A model generated the notes under the pieces. That model did no database searches, was not told the DNA's origin, and worked only from the letters and a program-made list of their open reading frames with translations. From Deltaproteobacteria bacterium (GTDB lineage Bacteria; Desulfobacterota; GWC2-55-46), in assembly GCA_016234935.1 (NCBI GenBank), contig JACRNL010000001.1, positions 264,679-328,678 on the forward strand: a stretch of 64,000 nt of DNA. The letters are read 5' to 3'. A program made the position numbers and the translations under genes. Positions 10,408-21,981 of this stretch are shown here, piece by piece (the stretch's first letter is position 1; every line of letters starts with the position of its first letter).

Positions 10408-10449
10408 CATCTCTCCTTTGGCGGCACAAATGCATTTATTACGTCAGTA

Positions 10450-10806
10450 TCATGTGAAGATCATATCCACGGCTACTATGAAAAGCAATATCCCGAAACC
10501 CTTCTTTAAGACGTTTACCGGTATATACTGCGCCGCATACGCGCCTACGAAGCCGCCTATTAAAAAACCGCCGGCGATAAAGGCCGCCGTCTTAAGCTCT
10601 ACGTTGCCCCTTCTGTAATACTCAAGAAAGGCCAGCAGGCCGATGGGCGGCAAAAGCACAGCAAGGGACGTCCCCTGCGCCTGAAGCTGGTTCATCTTGA
10701 AAAAAAAGACGAGCGCCGGGATGATAATCAGCGCGCCGCCTATGCCCAAAAGCCCGCTGATAACGCCGCTCATGAGGCCAAGAAGAAGCAATCCGGCAAA
10801 GTGCAT
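10450..10806 (-). CDS. Half-size TSUP (TauE/SafE) family permease
   Basis: A 118-residue integral membrane protein with about four hydrophobic segments. The N-terminal GLMSGVISGLLGIGGALIII repeat and the following Q-A-Q-G-T-S-L motif are diagnostic of the TSUP/DUF81 (TauE/SafE) family. Full-length members have 7-8 segments made of two such halves, so this is a single-half version that would need to dimerise. The family exports or imports sulfite, sulfoacetate, small organic acids and similar anions. Its place between leuC and leuD, in the same orientation, suggests cotranscription; a link to leucine intermediates is only an inference. Confidence 0.85.
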   Translation of the reverse strand: MHFAGLLLLGLMSGVISGLLGIGGALIIIPALVFFFKMNQLQAQGTSLAVLLPPIGLLAFLEYYRRGNVELKTAAFIAGGFLIGGFVGAYAAQYIPVNVLKKGFGILLFIVAVDMIFT

Positions 10807-10891
10807 GGCTTTCTCCCTTCTCCACGATTATAAGCTCAAACAACGCCGCTTAATCGAAGCAGCCATCCGCACGCGCAAAGGTTCACGCGCC

Positions 10892-12157
10892 TTAAACCAC
10901 CTCGTCGGGGTGCGCTATCTTTCCCTTGACGGCGGTTGCCGCCGCTACGGCGGGGTTTGCGAGGTAGACCTCGCTCCTTGGGTCGCCCATCCTGCCGACG
11001 AAGTTCCTGTTCGTCGTCGCCAGCGCCCTCTCCCCCGCGGCCAGGATGCCCATATGTCCGCCAAGGCACGGGCCGCATGTAGGCGGGCTGATAACCGCCC
11101 CTGCCTTCAGGAATATATCGAACCAACCCCTCTTCATGGCCTCGGCGTAGATAAGAGGCGTGGCGGGAATGACGATAAGCCGCACGTAGCGGTGGACCTT
11201 TTTGCCCTTTAAAATCCTTGCGGCCACTTCGAGGTCTTCAAGCCTGCCGTTCGTGCATGAGCCTATGACGACCTGATCAATGGAGACGTTTTTGACCTCT
11301 CCGACATTCTTCGTATTCTCCGGCAGATGAGGGCACGCTACCTGCGGCTCCAATATCGAGCAGTCATACTCGCTCACGCCGGCGTAAACCGCATCGTCGT
11401 CGCTGGCGTAGAACTTAAACGGCCTCTCGGCGCGCTTGGCGGCGTATGCCATGGTGACGTCGTCAGGTTCGATGATGCCGCTCTTTGCCCCTGCCTCTAT
11501 GGCCATGTTGCACATGGACATGCGGCTGTCCATGCTGAGCTTTTTTATGGCGCTTCCGGCAAATTCCATGGCCCTGTAAAGCGCGCCGTCAACGCCGATG
11601 TCTCCTATGACGCGCAGTATCATGTCTTTGCCGCTGACCCATTTATTGAGCCTGCCTTTAAAGACGAACTTCATGGACTGGGGAACCTTGAACCATAGCT
11701 CCCCGGTGATCATCGCCGCGGCAAGGTCTGTGGAGCCGACGCCGGTTGAGAAAGCGCCGAGCGCGCCGTAGGTGCAGGTGTGCGAGTCCGCCCCGATGAC
11801 CACGTCTCCCGGAACGACTATGCCCTTTTCAGGAAGGAGCGCGTGCTCAACGCCGACCTCTCCGCCCTCGTAGTAGTGCGTCAGCTTTTGCTCGATGGCA
11901 AAGTCCCTTAATATCTTGCACTGCTCGGCGCTCTTGATGTCCTTGTTGGGCGTGAAGTGGTCAGGCACGAGGACGACCTTCTTCTTATTGAAGACCTTCG
12001 TGGCGCCGATGCGCCTGAATTCCCTTATGGCGATGGGCGCGGTGATGTCGTTGCCGAGCGCGATGTCTACCTTCGCGTTTATAAGCTCTCCCGGCGCGAC
12101 CTCCTTTTTCCCGCAATGTTTCGCCAGAATCTTCTCGGTGATTGTCATTGATCGCAT
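10892..12157 (-). CDS. leuC: 3-isopropylmalate dehydratase large subunit
   Basis: The aconitase-superfamily large subunit (421 residues) acts with LeuD in leucine synthesis. Features include [22 protein letters not shown] and the [4Fe-4S] cysteines in IGSCTNGR and PTCGPCLGG. The length and sequence style fit the shorter LeuC2/HacA-type branch rather than the ~470-residue enteric LeuC. An ATG at 12157 is used here; the frame also has an ATG at 12148 (MTITEKIL), and neither has a strong ribosome-binding site. It follows leuA by 61 bases. Confidence 0.96.
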   Translation of the reverse strand: MRSMTITEKILAKHCGKKEVAPGELINAKVDIALGNDITAPIAIREFRRIGATKVFNKKKVVLVPDHFTPNKDIKSAEQCKILRDFAIEQKLTHYYEGGEVGVEHALLPEKGIVVPGDVVIGADSHTCTYGALGAFSTGVGSTDLAAAMITGELWFKVPQSMKFVFKGRLNKWVSGKDMILRVIGDIGVDGALYRAMEFAGSAIKKLSMDSRMSMCNMAIEAGAKSGIIEPDDVTMAYAAKRAERPFKFYASDDDAVYAGVSEYDCSILEPQVACPHLPENTKNVGEVKNVSIDQVVIGSCTNGRLEDLEVAARILKGKKVHRYVRLIVIPATPLIYAEAMKRGWFDIFLKAGAVISPPTCGPCLGGHMGILAAGERALATTNRNFVGRMGDPRSEVYLANPAVAAATAVKGKIAHPDEVV

Positions 12158-12218
12158 TATTTCATTATCCCCTTCTTATTTTGGGCGGCCTGCCATAGAA
12201 TGGACACGCGAGGGTTTT

Positions 12219-13763
12219 TCAGAGACCTGACAGATTCTCCCTTTTTTCCTTCTTTTTATACGCGAGCCTGTTAAGGGCGTTTATGTACGCCTTCGCGCTG
12301 GCAACTATTATATCCGTGTGCGAGCCCTGCCCGAGGACGATGTGGTCTTCTTCCTGAAGCCTGACCGTGACCTCGCCCTGCGCGTCCGTGCCTCCGGTGA
12401 TGGCGGTGACGGAATACTTGAGGAGCGTGCTCCTGGTGCCGGTTATCTTGGCTATGGCCTTGTATGCCGCGTCCACCGGGCCGTCGCCTGAAACCTTTTC
12501 CTTCATGGCCTTGCCGTCGGCCTCCATTTCGACCTCGGCGACGGGCTGAGTATCCGTGCCGCTCCGGACATTGAGCTTCAGGAGCCTGAATCTGTCCGGC
12601 ATTTCAAGCCTTAAAACTTCGTCCTGAACAATGGCCTCTACGTCCTCGTCAAAGACCTCTTTCTTTTTGTCGGCAAGGCATTTGAACCTGTCAAATGCCT
12701 TGTCAAGGTCTTCTCCCGTCAGGTCGTAGCCGAGTTCCTTTAAGCGCGACCTGAAGGCGTGCCTGCCTGAATGCTTTCCAAGGACGAGCGTTGAACGGGA
12801 GATGCCTACGGATTCCGGCCTCATTATCTCGTATGTCTCTTTGTCCTTCAAAAGTCCGTCCTGATGGATGCCTGATTCGTGCGCGAAGGCGTTGTCGCCG
12901 ACGATGGCCTTGTTGGGCTGGACCATTATTCCGGTTATCGAACTTACGAGCCTGCTGACCGGATAGATTTCCGTTGTGTTCACGCCGGTGTCAAGGCCGA
13001 GGACGTCTCTCCTCGTTTTCAGTATCATGACGACCTCTTCGAGCGAGGCGTTTCCCGCCCTCTCCCCGATGCCGTTTATCGTGCATTCTATCTGCCTTGC
13101 GCCGTTTGAGACCGCCGCGATGGAATTTGCCGTTGCCAGCCCAAGGTCGTTGTGGCAGTGGACGGAAATGACGGCCCTGCCGATATTAGGGACGTTATCT
13201 CTGATGTCTTTTATGAGCGCGCCGAATGTGGACGGCAGGGCATAGCCGACCGTATCAGGGATGTTGATGGTCGCAGCGCCGGCGTTAATGACCGCCTCTA
13301 TGACCTCATAAAGATACGCCGGCTCGCTCCTTGACGCGTCCATGGGAGAGAACTCGACGTCTTCGACATAGCCGCGCGCGCGGCTGACCATCTCGACCGC
13401 GCGTTTTTTAGCCTCCGCCCTCGTCAGCTTGAACTGGTGCTTGAGGTGAATGTCCGAAGTGGAAATAAAGGTGTGTATCCGCACCCTGGACGCGCCTTTT
13501 AACGCCTCCCATGCCGCGTCTATGTCCTCGGCCTTGGCGCGGGCGAGCGAGCAGATTACCGGCCCCTCGATCTCGTGGGCGATCCTTCTGACCGCCTCGA
13601 AATCGCCGGGAGAGCTGAAGGCAAACCCCGCCTCTATGACGTCAACGCCGAGCTTTGCAAGGGCCCTTGCGACTATCATCTTCTCCTCCACGTTCATGGA
13701 GGCGCCGGGCGATTGCTCTCCGTCCCTTAAAGTCGTATCGAAAATCCTTACTCTGTTATCCAT
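12219..13763 (-). CDS. leuA: 2-isopropylmalate synthase
   Basis: Condenses acetyl-CoA with 2-oxoisovalerate, the committed step to leucine. The 514 residues comprise a TIM-barrel ([16 protein letters not shown], metal-binding [23 protein letters not shown]), a communicating region ([13 protein letters not shown]) and a C-terminal LeuA-dimer regulatory domain (about 385-500) for leucine feedback. It starts 11 bases after the pssA stop, so it is translationally close to the phospholipid genes. No leader peptide or T-box is visible in so short a gap. Confidence 0.97.
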   Translation of the reverse strand: MDNRVRIFDTTLRDGEQSPGASMNVEEKMIVARALAKLGVDVIEAGFAFSSPGDFEAVRRIAHEIEGPVICSLARAKAEDIDAAWEALKGASRVRIHTFISTSDIHLKHQFKLTRAEAKKRAVEMVSRARGYVEDVEFSPMDASRSEPAYLYEVIEAVINAGAATINIPDTVGYALPSTFGALIKDIRDNVPNIGRAVISVHCHNDLGLATANSIAAVSNGARQIECTINGIGERAGNASLEEVVMILKTRRDVLGLDTGVNTTEIYPVSRLVSSITGIMVQPNKAIVGDNAFAHESGIHQDGLLKDKETYEIMRPESVGISRSTLVLGKHSGRHAFRSRLKELGYDLTGEDLDKAFDRFKCLADKKKEVFDEDVEAIVQDEVLRLEMPDRFRLLKLNVRSGTDTQPVAEVEMEADGKAMKEKVSGDGPVDAAYKAIAKITGTRSTLLKYSVTAITGGTDAQGEVTVRLQEEDHIVLGQGSHTDIIVASAKAYINALNRLAYKKKEKRENLSGL

Positions 13764-13774
13764 ATAATTAACCG

Positions 13775-14557
13775 TTATTTTCTTTTTATTTGTTCATATG
13801 GTATCTTGAACGGCAGCTTCTTCCTGCTGTCAAGGTACGTGGTGACCGGACCTGACGCCACGTAGCCAAGCGAGAGCGCGAACAGCATCAAGACCGGCTC
13901 CGCGGCTATGGCTATAAGAAGAAAGATAAGGCCCACGAGGAGCCTGAACGGCTTCCTCTGCCTCATGTCCAGCTCCTTGAAACTGTAAAACTTCACGTTG
14001 CTGATCATCAAAAATGCAAGCAGGTAGATAAGGATAAGCACCGTGATGTGCTTTATCATCTCCTCGCCCTTGCCGATGTGAAAGAACAGCAATACCGTCG
14101 TAGTGACAAGAAATGCCGCCGCCGGTATCGGCAGGCCGTTAAAGCGCTTGCTCTCTATGGTCGTCACCTGCACGTTGAAGCGCGCAAGGCGCAGCGCCCC
14201 GCATACGACGTAAAGAAAGGCCGCCAGCCACCCGTACCTGCCGAAGGGCCTTAATGCCCATGTGAATATCAGGATGCCGGGCGCCAGTCCGAAGGCGACG
14301 AGATCGGCGAGCGAATCATACTCGACGCCGAACTTGCTGCTCGTGCCGGTAAGCCGCGCTATCCTGCCGTCAAGGCCGTCGAGGATGGCCGAGACCAGTA
14401 TCGCCACCGCGGCCCTCTCGAAGTTGCCGTCAAACGAAGCGACTATCGCATAAAAACCGCCGAAGAGGCTTGCCGAAGTTATCAGGTTCGGAAGGATATA
14501 GACGCCCTTTCGAACCTTCTTCCTCATGCGGTCTTCGCCGTTGTATTCGTCTTCCAT
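13775..14557 (-). CDS. pssA: CDP-diacylglycerol-serine O-phosphatidyltransferase
   Basis: Integral membrane enzyme (260 residues) making phosphatidylserine from CDP-diacylglycerol and serine. The CDP-alcohol phosphatidyltransferase signature is seen as D-G-L-D-G-R-I-A-R, then [10 protein letters not shown], followed by multiple hydrophobic helices. N-terminal [19 protein letters not shown] is typical of bacterial PssA. The ATG at 14557 has GAGG immediately upstream; 14527 (MRKKVRK) is an alternative start. It lies directly after psd, whose product acts next in phosphatidylethanolamine synthesis. Confidence 0.96.
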   Translation of the reverse strand: MEDEYNGEDRMRKKVRKGVYILPNLITSASLFGGFYAIVASFDGNFERAAVAILVSAILDGLDGRIARLTGTSSKFGVEYDSLADLVAFGLAPGILIFTWALRPFGRYGWLAAFLYVVCGALRLARFNVQVTTIESKRFNGLPIPAAAFLVTTTVLLFFHIGKGEEMIKHITVLILIYLLAFLMISNVKFYSFKELDMRQRKPFRLLVGLIFLLIAIAAEPVLMLFALSLGYVASGPVTTYLDSRKKLPFKIPYEQIKRK

Positions 14558-14655
14558 AATCCTCGCCGTCCTTTTTCAAGTGGCCAACCTGCGGCTTCTA
14601 TTATGAGCCGCAACCGGATAACTTACCGCTGCCTTTAAGCCAATAAAAAAATCCT

Positions 14656-15294
14656 TCAATGCCAGTATGCGATTATTGACGACCCTGCCCTGACCTTATC
14701 GCCGAGCTTTACCGAGACCCTGCTGCCGGGCGGGAGGTAAACGTCAACGCGGGAGCCGAACCGTATCATGCCGAAGCGCTCTCCCTTTGTAAGCCTCGCG
14801 CCTTCCTTGACGCGGCAGACTATCCTTCTGGCGATGAGCCCTGCTATCTGGTTAAATACGAACTTATGCCCCAGCTGGCTTTCGCCGAGCACCGCGTTCT
14901 GCTCGTTCTCAAGCGACGCCTTGTCGAGATTGGCCGAGACGAATTTGCCCGGATTGTAAAGTATCTTTACAACCTTGCAGGCCGCCGGCGCCCTGTTCAC
15001 ATGGACGTTAAAGACGTTCATGAAGATGCTTATCTTCAGGGCATCGGCCTCAAGGAGCCTTGACTCCCACACCTGTTCGATCTTGATGATCAAGCCGTCA
15101 GCCGGGCTTACGATGGATTCGTTGCCGGACGGTATGACCCTCTCCGGATCTCTGAAAAACGCGATAACAAATATTTCCCAGAGCACGAACGCCGCCCTTA
15201 TGGGCCATATTTCCGTCAGGTTGAAGATGATTATGGTTATAAGCAAAAAAACAAGTATAAAGGGATAACCTTCCCTTGCGATAGGAATCCTCAA
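14656..15294 (-). CDS. psd: Phosphatidylserine decarboxylase proenzyme
   Basis: A short-form (archaeal/Geobacter-like, ~212 residue) pyruvoyl decarboxylase converting phosphatidylserine to phosphatidylethanolamine. Two N-terminal membrane segments precede FFRDPER, SPADGLI and FMNVFNVHVNR. Self-cleavage should occur at the Gly-Ser of IRFGSRVDVYLP, releasing a small C-terminal alpha subunit with the pyruvoyl group. I favour the TTG at 15294, behind GGGAGGACGAGGG, giving LRIPIAREGYP. In-frame GTGs at 15312 and 15366 are alternatives without a clear ribosome-binding site. Confidence 0.92.
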   Translation of the reverse strand: MRIPIAREGYPFILVFLLITIIIFNLTEIWPIRAAFVLWEIFVIAFFRDPERVIPSGNESIVSPADGLIIKIEQVWESRLLEADALKISIFMNVFNVHVNRAPAACKVVKILYNPGKFVSANLDKASLENEQNAVLGESQLGHKFVFNQIAGLIARRIVCRVKEGARLTKGERFGMIRFGSRVDVYLPPGSRVSVKLGDKVRAGSSIIAYWH

Positions 15295-15378
15295 CTGCCC
15301 TCGTCCTCCCACTCCGGATACGAATGATTGTAAAATTATTTTGCGCAAACCAATGCAAATCAGCACAGGGTAAAAGGA

Positions 15379-15524
15379 TTAAAGTTTTTTGGCGCCTGCG
15401 GCGGGCAAAGCTAAAAGGTTGTATATTGGCTTTAGCCGTGCGCAGCACCTGCGGTGAGCAAAGCCTAAGGTGTATCATTTTAAGCTTTAGCGTGCGCAGC
15501 ACCCTTTTTTTCAAAAAAGGTAAG
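15379..15524. repeat. Family D repeat (copy 1), abutting the ilvC stop
   Basis: AAAGTTTTTTGGCGCCTGCG, GGCAAAGCTAAAAGGTT, GGCTTTAGCCGTGCGCAGCA, a second partial unit (CTTTAGCGTGCGCAGCA) and a CCTTTTTTTCAAAAAAGG palindrome. Related blocks lie at 41803-41900 and 62325-62372. It ends at the base before the ilvC stop codon. Confidence 0.7.
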
Positions 15525-16637
<1,113 letters not shown>

Positions 16638-16658
16638 AAAATAAAGCAACCTATGAGT

Positions 16659-17144
16659 TTATCTCTGCTTTAAACTCCTGGCCATCGCGGCGCGTCCCGT
16701 CCTTACGATTTCCTTGATGCCGAACGGGCGCATCAGTTCAATTATCGCGCCGATCTTTTCCTCGTCGCCCGTTATCTCGACCGTGTAGGTCTTGGGGCTT
16801 ACGTCGACCACCTTTGCCCTGAATATGTCCACTATGCTGAGTATCTCGGCCCTGTTAGCGGCGTTCGAGGATACTTTAATGAGCGCGAGTTCCCTCTCGA
16901 TATGGTCTTCACTGGTGAAGTCCTGCACCTTGATGACGCTTATGAGCTTATTGAGGTGCTTGCTTATCTGCTCAAGGATATTATCGTCCCCGCTCGTAAC
17001 GATGGTCATGCGCGATACCAGAGGGTCAAGCGTCTCCGCCACGCTGAGGCTTTCGATGTTAAAGCCCCTGCCGGAAAACAGCCCGGAAATCCTTGAAAGG
17101 ACGCCGAACTCGTTCGACACAAGCACGGATATTGTATGACGCAC
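16659..17144 (-). CDS. ilvN: Acetolactate synthase small (regulatory) subunit
   Basis: A 161-residue regulatory partner of IlvB. The N-terminal ACT domain (ISVLVSNEFGVLSRISGLFSGRGFNIESLSV) binds valine in the family; a C-terminal ALS_ss_C domain follows (IVDIFRAKVVDVSPKTYTVEITGDEEKI). It uses GTG at 17144 with AAGGAGG 8 bases upstream and lies 13 bases after ilvB. It could equally be named ilvH. Confidence 0.97.
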   Translation of the reverse strand: MRHTISVLVSNEFGVLSRISGLFSGRGFNIESLSVAETLDPLVSRMTIVTSGDDNILEQISKHLNKLISVIKVQDFTSEDHIERELALIKVSSNAANRAEILSIVDIFRAKVVDVSPKTYTVEITGDEEKIGAIIELMRPFGIKEIVRTGRAAMARSLKQR

Positions 17145-17157
17145 GTTAAAAACCTCC

Positions 17158-18873
17158 TTACACGATAAGCATCTTATTGAGCGGCTGGCCTGACGGAACC
17201 ATTGGATAGACGTTCTCGAACGGGTCTACCTTGAAGTCCATGATGACCGGCCTGTCCTTCACCTTCATGGCCTCTTTTATCACGGGCACGACCTCGCCCG
17301 GCCGGGTGGCGCGAAGCCCGACGGCGCCGTAAGCCTCGGCGAGCTTAACGAAGTCCGGCGCGACGGAAACGCAGGTATGGGAGTATCTCTTGTCGTAGAA
17401 GAACTCCTGCCACTGCCTCACCATGCCGAGCATCATGTTGTTGAGTATCGCAATCTTGACGGGCACTTTGTATTGAACGGCCGTTGCAAGCTCCTGTATG
17501 TTCATCTGTATGGAGCCGTCGCCGGCGATGCCGAATACCGTCTTTTTCGGAAAGGCTATCTGCGCGCCTATGGCCGCCGGAAAGCCGAAGCCCATAGTGC
17601 CCAGGCCCCCTGAGGTCAGGAATGTGCGCGGCCTGTCGTACTTAAAAAACTGCGCCGCCCACATCTGGTTCTGACCTACCTCCGTCGTTATAATCGCGTC
17701 TCCCTTTGTGGCCTCGTATATCTTTTCAACGACGAACTGCGGTTTTATCTTTCCGCCGGCATCCTGCTTATATGAAAGAGTGTGCGTATTCGCCCATGCA
17801 TTGACCTGCTTATGCCAGCCTTCAAGCTCCTTTTTATACGAATTGAACGCGCCGCCGCCCCCTCCCAAAGACATGCCCCTGGTCATCTCTTTCAAAACGC
17901 CCTTCACGTCTCCGACGATGGGGACGTCGACCTTGACGTTCTTGCTGATGGACGTCGGGTCTATGTCCACGTGGATTATCTTGGCATACGGGGCGAACTC
18001 GTCTATCTTACCGGTGACGCGGTCGTCAAAGCGCGCGCCGATGGCGATGAGGCAGTCCGTGTTCATCACAGCCATGTTCGCGCAGTATGTCCCGTGCATG
18101 CCGAGCATGCCCATGAAGAGAGGATGCGTCCCTGGAAAACCGCCAAGCCCCATGAGCGTGGTCGTCGTCGGGATGCCGAGCTTCACGGCAAAGTGCCTGA
18201 GCTCCTCAGCGGCCCCGCTCAGGATAACGCCGCCCCCGGCATAAACAACCGGCCTTTTAGAGGCGAGGATAAGATCCATCGCCTTTTTTATCTGCCCCGA
18301 ATGACCCTTGTAGGTGGGTTGATAGCTTCCAAGCTCGACCTTGTCCGGATAATTAAGCTCTGTCTTCGCGTTAAGGACGTCCTTGGGCATGTCCACAAGC
18401 ACCGGGCCGGGCCTGCCTGTTGTCGCGATATAAAATGCCTCTTTGATTATCCTCTGAAGGTCTTTTATGTCTTTAACGAGGTAATTGTGTTTTGTGCACG
18501 GCCTCGTGATGCCGACGATATCGGCCTCCTGAAAGGCGTCGTTGCCGATAAGGGCCGTTGGGACCTGTCCGGTAAAGACCACCATAGGGATTGAATCCAT
18601 GTAGGCGGTCGCAATGCCCGTGACGGTGTTCGTCGCGCCGGGCCCAGAAGTGACGATGACCACTCCGGGCCTGCCGGTAGCGCGCGCGTAGCCGTCGGCC
18701 ATATGCACCGCGCCCTGCTCGTGCCTGACGAGGATATGATTAAGCGGCGCGTCGTAGAGGACGTCGTAGATAGGCAATACCGCGCCTCCGGGAAAGCCGA
18801 ACACGGTATCCACTCCCTCCTTGATGAGACATTCGATAAATATCGCCGCGCCTGTCTTCTCGGTCTTTTTCAT
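17158..18873 (-). CDS. ilvB: Acetolactate synthase large subunit
   Basis: Thiamine-diphosphate and FAD enzyme (571 residues) making acetolactate from pyruvate. The catalytic Glu lies in [18 protein letters not shown]; the central FAD domain follows, and the ThDP/Mg motif [16 protein letters not shown]...ILNN is at about 440-480. It is the first gene of a compact leftward set ilvB-ilvN-ilvC. A 362-base repeat-rich gap separates it from ilvD. No leader peptide with a Leu/Ile/Val run is obvious upstream. Confidence 0.98.
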   Translation of the reverse strand: MKKTEKTGAAIFIECLIKEGVDTVFGFPGGAVLPIYDVLYDAPLNHILVRHEQGAVHMADGYARATGRPGVVIVTSGPGATNTVTGIATAYMDSIPMVVFTGQVPTALIGNDAFQEADIVGITRPCTKHNYLVKDIKDLQRIIKEAFYIATTGRPGPVLVDMPKDVLNAKTELNYPDKVELGSYQPTYKGHSGQIKKAMDLILASKRPVVYAGGGVILSGAAEELRHFAVKLGIPTTTTLMGLGGFPGTHPLFMGMLGMHGTYCANMAVMNTDCLIAIGARFDDRVTGKIDEFAPYAKIIHVDIDPTSISKNVKVDVPIVGDVKGVLKEMTRGMSLGGGGGAFNSYKKELEGWHKQVNAWANTHTLSYKQDAGGKIKPQFVVEKIYEATKGDAIITTEVGQNQMWAAQFFKYDRPRTFLTSGGLGTMGFGFPAAIGAQIAFPKKTVFGIAGDGSIQMNIQELATAVQYKVPVKIAILNNMMLGMVRQWQEFFYDKRYSHTCVSVAPDFVKLAEAYGAVGLRATRPGEVVPVIKEAMKVKDRPVIMDFKVDPFENVYPMVPSGQPLNKMLIV

Positions 18874-19075
18874 GTCCGGTTCATATCCTCTTGTCCTTGA
18901 TTTCCGTATAGTCTGTCATGCAGTGTCATTCCAGCGATCCTTAAGCGGGCATCCGGCAGGGGCATCAAAACATCCAGAGTCTTTGTCTTTCTGCCGCTGC
19001 CTGCATCTCAAAAAAACACCGGATGCCCGATAGGGACATTCGGGCATGACAAATTTAAGTTATTATGTCGTCATC

Positions 19076-19134
19076 CGCGTTCCCACGCCTGCCCTCGCGC
19101 GTCTGAAGCGGGGGCTGGAGCGTGAGAACGATAA
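19076..19134. repeat. Family G repeat (copy 3) with an internal B/AroC-like segment
   Basis: Outer arms GCGTTCCCACGC and GGAGCGTGAGAACGATAA enclose CGCGCGTCTGAAGCGGGGG. The inner segment closely resembles, in inverted orientation, the palindrome inserted in aroC at 43915-43941. Confidence 0.6.
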
Positions 19135-19180
19135 TGATAAAAAAACACAACTTACTTTCCCCCTTTGTAAAAGGAGGATT

Positions 19181-19206
19181 GAGGGGGTTGAACCCCTTCA
19201 AGGGGA
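19181..19206. repeat. Family A palindromic repeat (copy 2)
   Basis: GAGGGGGTTGAACCCC followed by TTCAAGGGGA, 30 bases after the ilvD stop on the transcribed strand. Confidence 0.75.
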
Positions 19207-19235
19207 TTTAATGATGATATCCTTCACCTTTCGCC

Positions 19236-20894
19236 CTACTTCAAAACCGCGCCGGTGTTCGCGCTCGTCACCGAGCGCGCGTACCTTGCGAGCCAGCCGG
19301 TCTTTATCTTTGGCTGGGGCATCTTCCATGCCTTTCTTCTCTTTTCCAGTTCCTCTTTGGAGACCTTTAATTCAAGCCGCCTTGCGTGTATGTCAAGCTC
19401 GATGGTATCGCCTTCCTTTACAAGCGCTATCGGCCCGCCTTCCATGGCCTCTGGCGATACGTGGCCTATGCACGGCCCCCTTGTGCCGCCTGAAAACCTG
19501 CCGTCGGTCACGAGCGCGACGGACTCGCCGAGACCCATGCCCATGAGCGTAGCCGTGGGCGCGAGCATCTCCCTCATGCCCGGCCCGCCCTTTGGGCCTT
19601 CGTACCTGATAACAAGGAAGTCGCCTTTTTTGATCCGCCCGCCGAGTATATCCTTCATGGCGGCCTCTTCTGAATCAAAAACCCTTGCCGCGCCAATAAA
19701 GCGCATCATGCCTTCGCTCACGCCGGACTGCTTCACCACCGCGCCAAGGGGCGCGATGTTGCCCTTTAAAACCGCTATGCCGCCCTCTTTGTGATACGCC
19801 TCACCAAGCGGCTTGATTACGCTTCCGTCTATAAAATCAACCTCTTCGATTATCGCCTTCACCCTCTTGCCTGAGACGGTCGGATTATCTTTTATCGTAT
19901 CCTTAAGCCTCGCGAAAAGCGCGGGCATTCCGCCGGCCCAGTGAAAATCCTCCATATAGTGGTCTCCCACCGGCTCAAGCGAGGTTATGTGAGACGTGGT
20001 CTTGCTTATTTCATCAAAAAACTCAAGCGGCAGCTTCACACCGGCCTCGTGAGCTATGGCGAGCAGATGCAAAACCGTGTTAGTAGAGCCGCCGAGGGCA
20101 AGGTCGGCCCTTACGGCGTTCTCAAAGGCCGCCTTTGTAAGTATCTTCCTCGGAGTAACGTTCTTTCTGACAAGCTCGACTATGCGCTCTCCGCTGTCAA
20201 AGGCTATCCTCCTTTTTTCGGCTGAGTTGGCAAGGGCGGTGCCGCAAAGCGGCAGGCTCATGCCCATTGCCTCGGTCAGGCAGTTCATGGTGTTGGCCGT
20301 ATACAGGCCCTGACAGCTTCCCGCGCCCGGGCACGCCCCCATCTCGCAGGAGTCGAGTTCCTGTTTCGTTATCTCTCCGGTGCGAAAGCGCCCCATTGCC
20401 TCAAAGGTATTTCTTATGAACGAGAGCTTCTTGCCCTTATAACGGCCGGTGAGCATAGGCCCGGCAGTAACGACAATGGCCGGGATATTCAGGCGCGCCG
20501 CGGCCATGAGCATTCCAGGCGTTATCTTGTCGCAGTTCGTAAGGAGCACGATGCCGTCGAGGGCATGCGCCTCGGCCACGCTTTCAATGATATCGGCGAT
20601 AAGCTCCCTTGACGGAAGCGAATAGTGCATGCCCCTGTGCCCCATCGCGATACCGTCGCAAACGCCGGGCAGCCCGAAGATGAACGGATAGCCCCCTCCG
20701 GTATGCACGCCCTTTTCGATGAACCTTTCAAGCTCCCTCATGCCGACGTGTCCCGGTATGAGGTCGGTGAAGCTCGATGCCACGCCGATAAAGGGCTTCT
20801 TCATCTCGTGCTTAGGGATGCCGGTGGCATACATAAGGGCCCTGTGCGGAACGCGCTGGAGCCCCTTTTTTATCCTGTCGCTGCGCTGTTTCAT
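19236..20894 (-). CDS. ilvD: Dihydroxy-acid dehydratase
   Basis: Iron-sulfur dehydratase (552 residues) forming 2-oxoisovalerate and 2-oxo-3-methylvalerate. Cluster cysteines are in [32 protein letters not shown] and an N-terminal G-V-C-D-G motif. The C-terminal [20 protein letters not shown], with its catalytic Ser region, is intact. It has a weak ribosome-binding site (GGGAA). It is transcribed in the same direction as ilvBNC but separated by 362 bases of repeats, so it may be its own unit. Confidence 0.98.
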   Translation of the reverse strand: MKQRSDRIKKGLQRVPHRALMYATGIPKHEMKKPFIGVASSFTDLIPGHVGMRELERFIEKGVHTGGGYPFIFGLPGVCDGIAMGHRGMHYSLPSRELIADIIESVAEAHALDGIVLLTNCDKITPGMLMAAARLNIPAIVVTAGPMLTGRYKGKKLSFIRNTFEAMGRFRTGEITKQELDSCEMGACPGAGSCQGLYTANTMNCLTEAMGMSLPLCGTALANSAEKRRIAFDSGERIVELVRKNVTPRKILTKAAFENAVRADLALGGSTNTVLHLLAIAHEAGVKLPLEFFDEISKTTSHITSLEPVGDHYMEDFHWAGGMPALFARLKDTIKDNPTVSGKRVKAIIEEVDFIDGSVIKPLGEAYHKEGGIAVLKGNIAPLGAVVKQSGVSEGMMRFIGAARVFDSEEAAMKDILGGRIKKGDFLVIRYEGPKGGPGMREMLAPTATLMGMGLGESVALVTDGRFSGGTRGPCIGHVSPEAMEGGPIALVKEGDTIELDIHARRLELKVSKEELEKRRKAWKMPQPKIKTGWLARYARSVTSANTGAVLK

Positions 20895-20926
20895 TATTGT
20901 TGTTTTCCCGGCATATCTTTATGTTT

Positions 20927-21148
20927 TTACTGCTTGCAGCTTGAGATAATCTTTTCCATATCGTCCTTGAGGCTCAATTTCAATTTTTTAAGACGCGCCT
21001 TTTCCGTCACTTCTTCGGCGGTCAGGTGAGGCTTTTTTTCGAGCTTGGCTACGACCTTTTCATAATCCCTGTGGGCATGGTACGTTTTCTTGAAAGCCGG
21101 GTCTTCCTTCAGCAGCTTCTTAACCAATTCTTCGTTGCTATTGATCAT
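20927..21148 (-). CDS. YdcH/DUF465 family small protein
   Basis: A 73-residue charged alpha-helical protein matching the DUF465/YdcH pattern: an N-terminal ELVKKLLKEDPAFKKTYHAH helix followed by RLKKLKLSLKDDME and a short basic tail. The function of the family is not established. AAGGAG lies 5 bases before the ATG. It is 32 bases upstream of ilvD in the same orientation and may be cotranscribed. Confidence 0.85.
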   Translation of the reverse strand: MINSNEELVKKLLKEDPAFKKTYHAHRDYEKVVAKLEKKPHLTAEEVTEKARLKKLKLSLKDDMEKIISSCKQ

Positions 21149-21427
21149 AGAGACTCCTTGTTGGCAGCCGCCAACCGCAAAGGGCCGACAGCCAGCCGGC
21201 TTAAATGTTCATGTTCAGCCAGTTATTTTTGCCCAAGCCCCGCCCTACCGCGCATTTTGCTCAAGTTATTATGAACTGCGCCCGAAAACCTCCTTTTTTA
21301 AAGGATTTTCAACAGGATATGTCATATTTAATAGTAACCTAACGAAAAAAACTTGTCAACCCGCTTTGTCGAACCCCTTCAGGGGGGACCTTATTCAAAC
21401 GTCAACCTTGTCAATTAACGCGTGCCG
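21149..21427. other. Intergenic region with a family A half-repeat
   Basis: Nothing coding is supported in these 279 bases. A family-A-like segment GAACCCCTTCAGGGGGGA lies at 21371-21388. The middle (21290-21360) is AT-rich and may hold the leftward promoter for the YdcH/ilvD unit. Confidence 0.4.
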
Positions 21428-21847
21428 TTAAATCGCTTTCTTCTCCCTGAACCAATCAGAAGATTGTTTCTGAAAGAGAATGACTAACGCGACTATAACG
21501 AAGACCGCCTGCCCGAAGCCGAACATTCCAAATATAGGGTCAATCGTCATATCCTGTAAATCCTTAAAAATTGAAAACGGTATAATGAAAACACCGAGCG
21601 CCAGAGATACGATGCGCGCCCAACTGCGGCCCTTGCCCGTCATATATACGCAGAAGCACATAAACAGGAGGATGGAGTAGATAACGGACATCGCGGCCGC
21701 TGATACCGTGGTTCGCGTGTCGATGAATATTTCAACTAATGTGAAACTCCGCACGACTCCAATCCCGAATGTGATATAGAGGAGCTTTAATGCGATTGAG
21801 ATTTTTTCCGGTCTGCTTGTCCGGTCTTGAACTATCCGGTTTTCCAT
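21428..21847 (-). CDS. Small four-helix membrane protein, function unknown
   Basis: A 139-residue protein with four predicted membrane segments (around 18-40, 50-68, 78-95 and 105-128) and a charged N-terminus. The C-terminal SSDWFREKK tail is seen in many small uncharacterised inner-membrane proteins. Its base composition is more AT-rich than the flanking genes, which may mean recent acquisition. No catalytic residues stand out. It is read leftward and isolated from tsaB and ilvD by gaps on both sides. Confidence 0.65.
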   Translation of the reverse strand: MENRIVQDRTSRPEKISIALKLLYITFGIGVVRSFTLVEIFIDTRTTVSAAAMSVIYSILLFMCFCVYMTGKGRSWARIVSLALGVFIIPFSIFKDLQDMTIDPIFGMFGFGQAVFVIVALVILFQKQSSDWFREKKAI

Positions 21848-21981
21848 TCGTAATGCCCCGATACAACGCTGCGTTATCTGAAATCAAGCTTCAAAATATA
21901 GCATCATCCTCGGCCTTCCGTCTGTTTTTCAGCTCTGCTTCGGACTTTTTCAGCTTCTTTAAATTTCAACTAAGATTAGCA

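Larger units (their letters stand above)
18874..19235. repeat. Repeat-filled gap between ilvD and ilvB
   Basis: No gene is visible. An inverted repeat CGGGCATCCGG (18946-18956) / CCGGATGCCCG (19019-19029) spans a ~60-base loop. Downstream are a GTTCCCACGC...GCGTGAGAACG family-G block (19076-19134) and a family-A palindrome (19181-19206). A long structured RNA leader or terminator between ilvD and ilvB is possible but unproven. Confidence 0.6.

Noticed and set aside
17782-18594. Long rightward frame opposite ilvB
   Set aside because: Shadow of the high-GC ilvB coding sequence; no domain match.
19046-19546. Rightward frame across the ilvD-ilvB gap
   Set aside because: It runs through repeats and antisense to ilvD, with no recognisable product.
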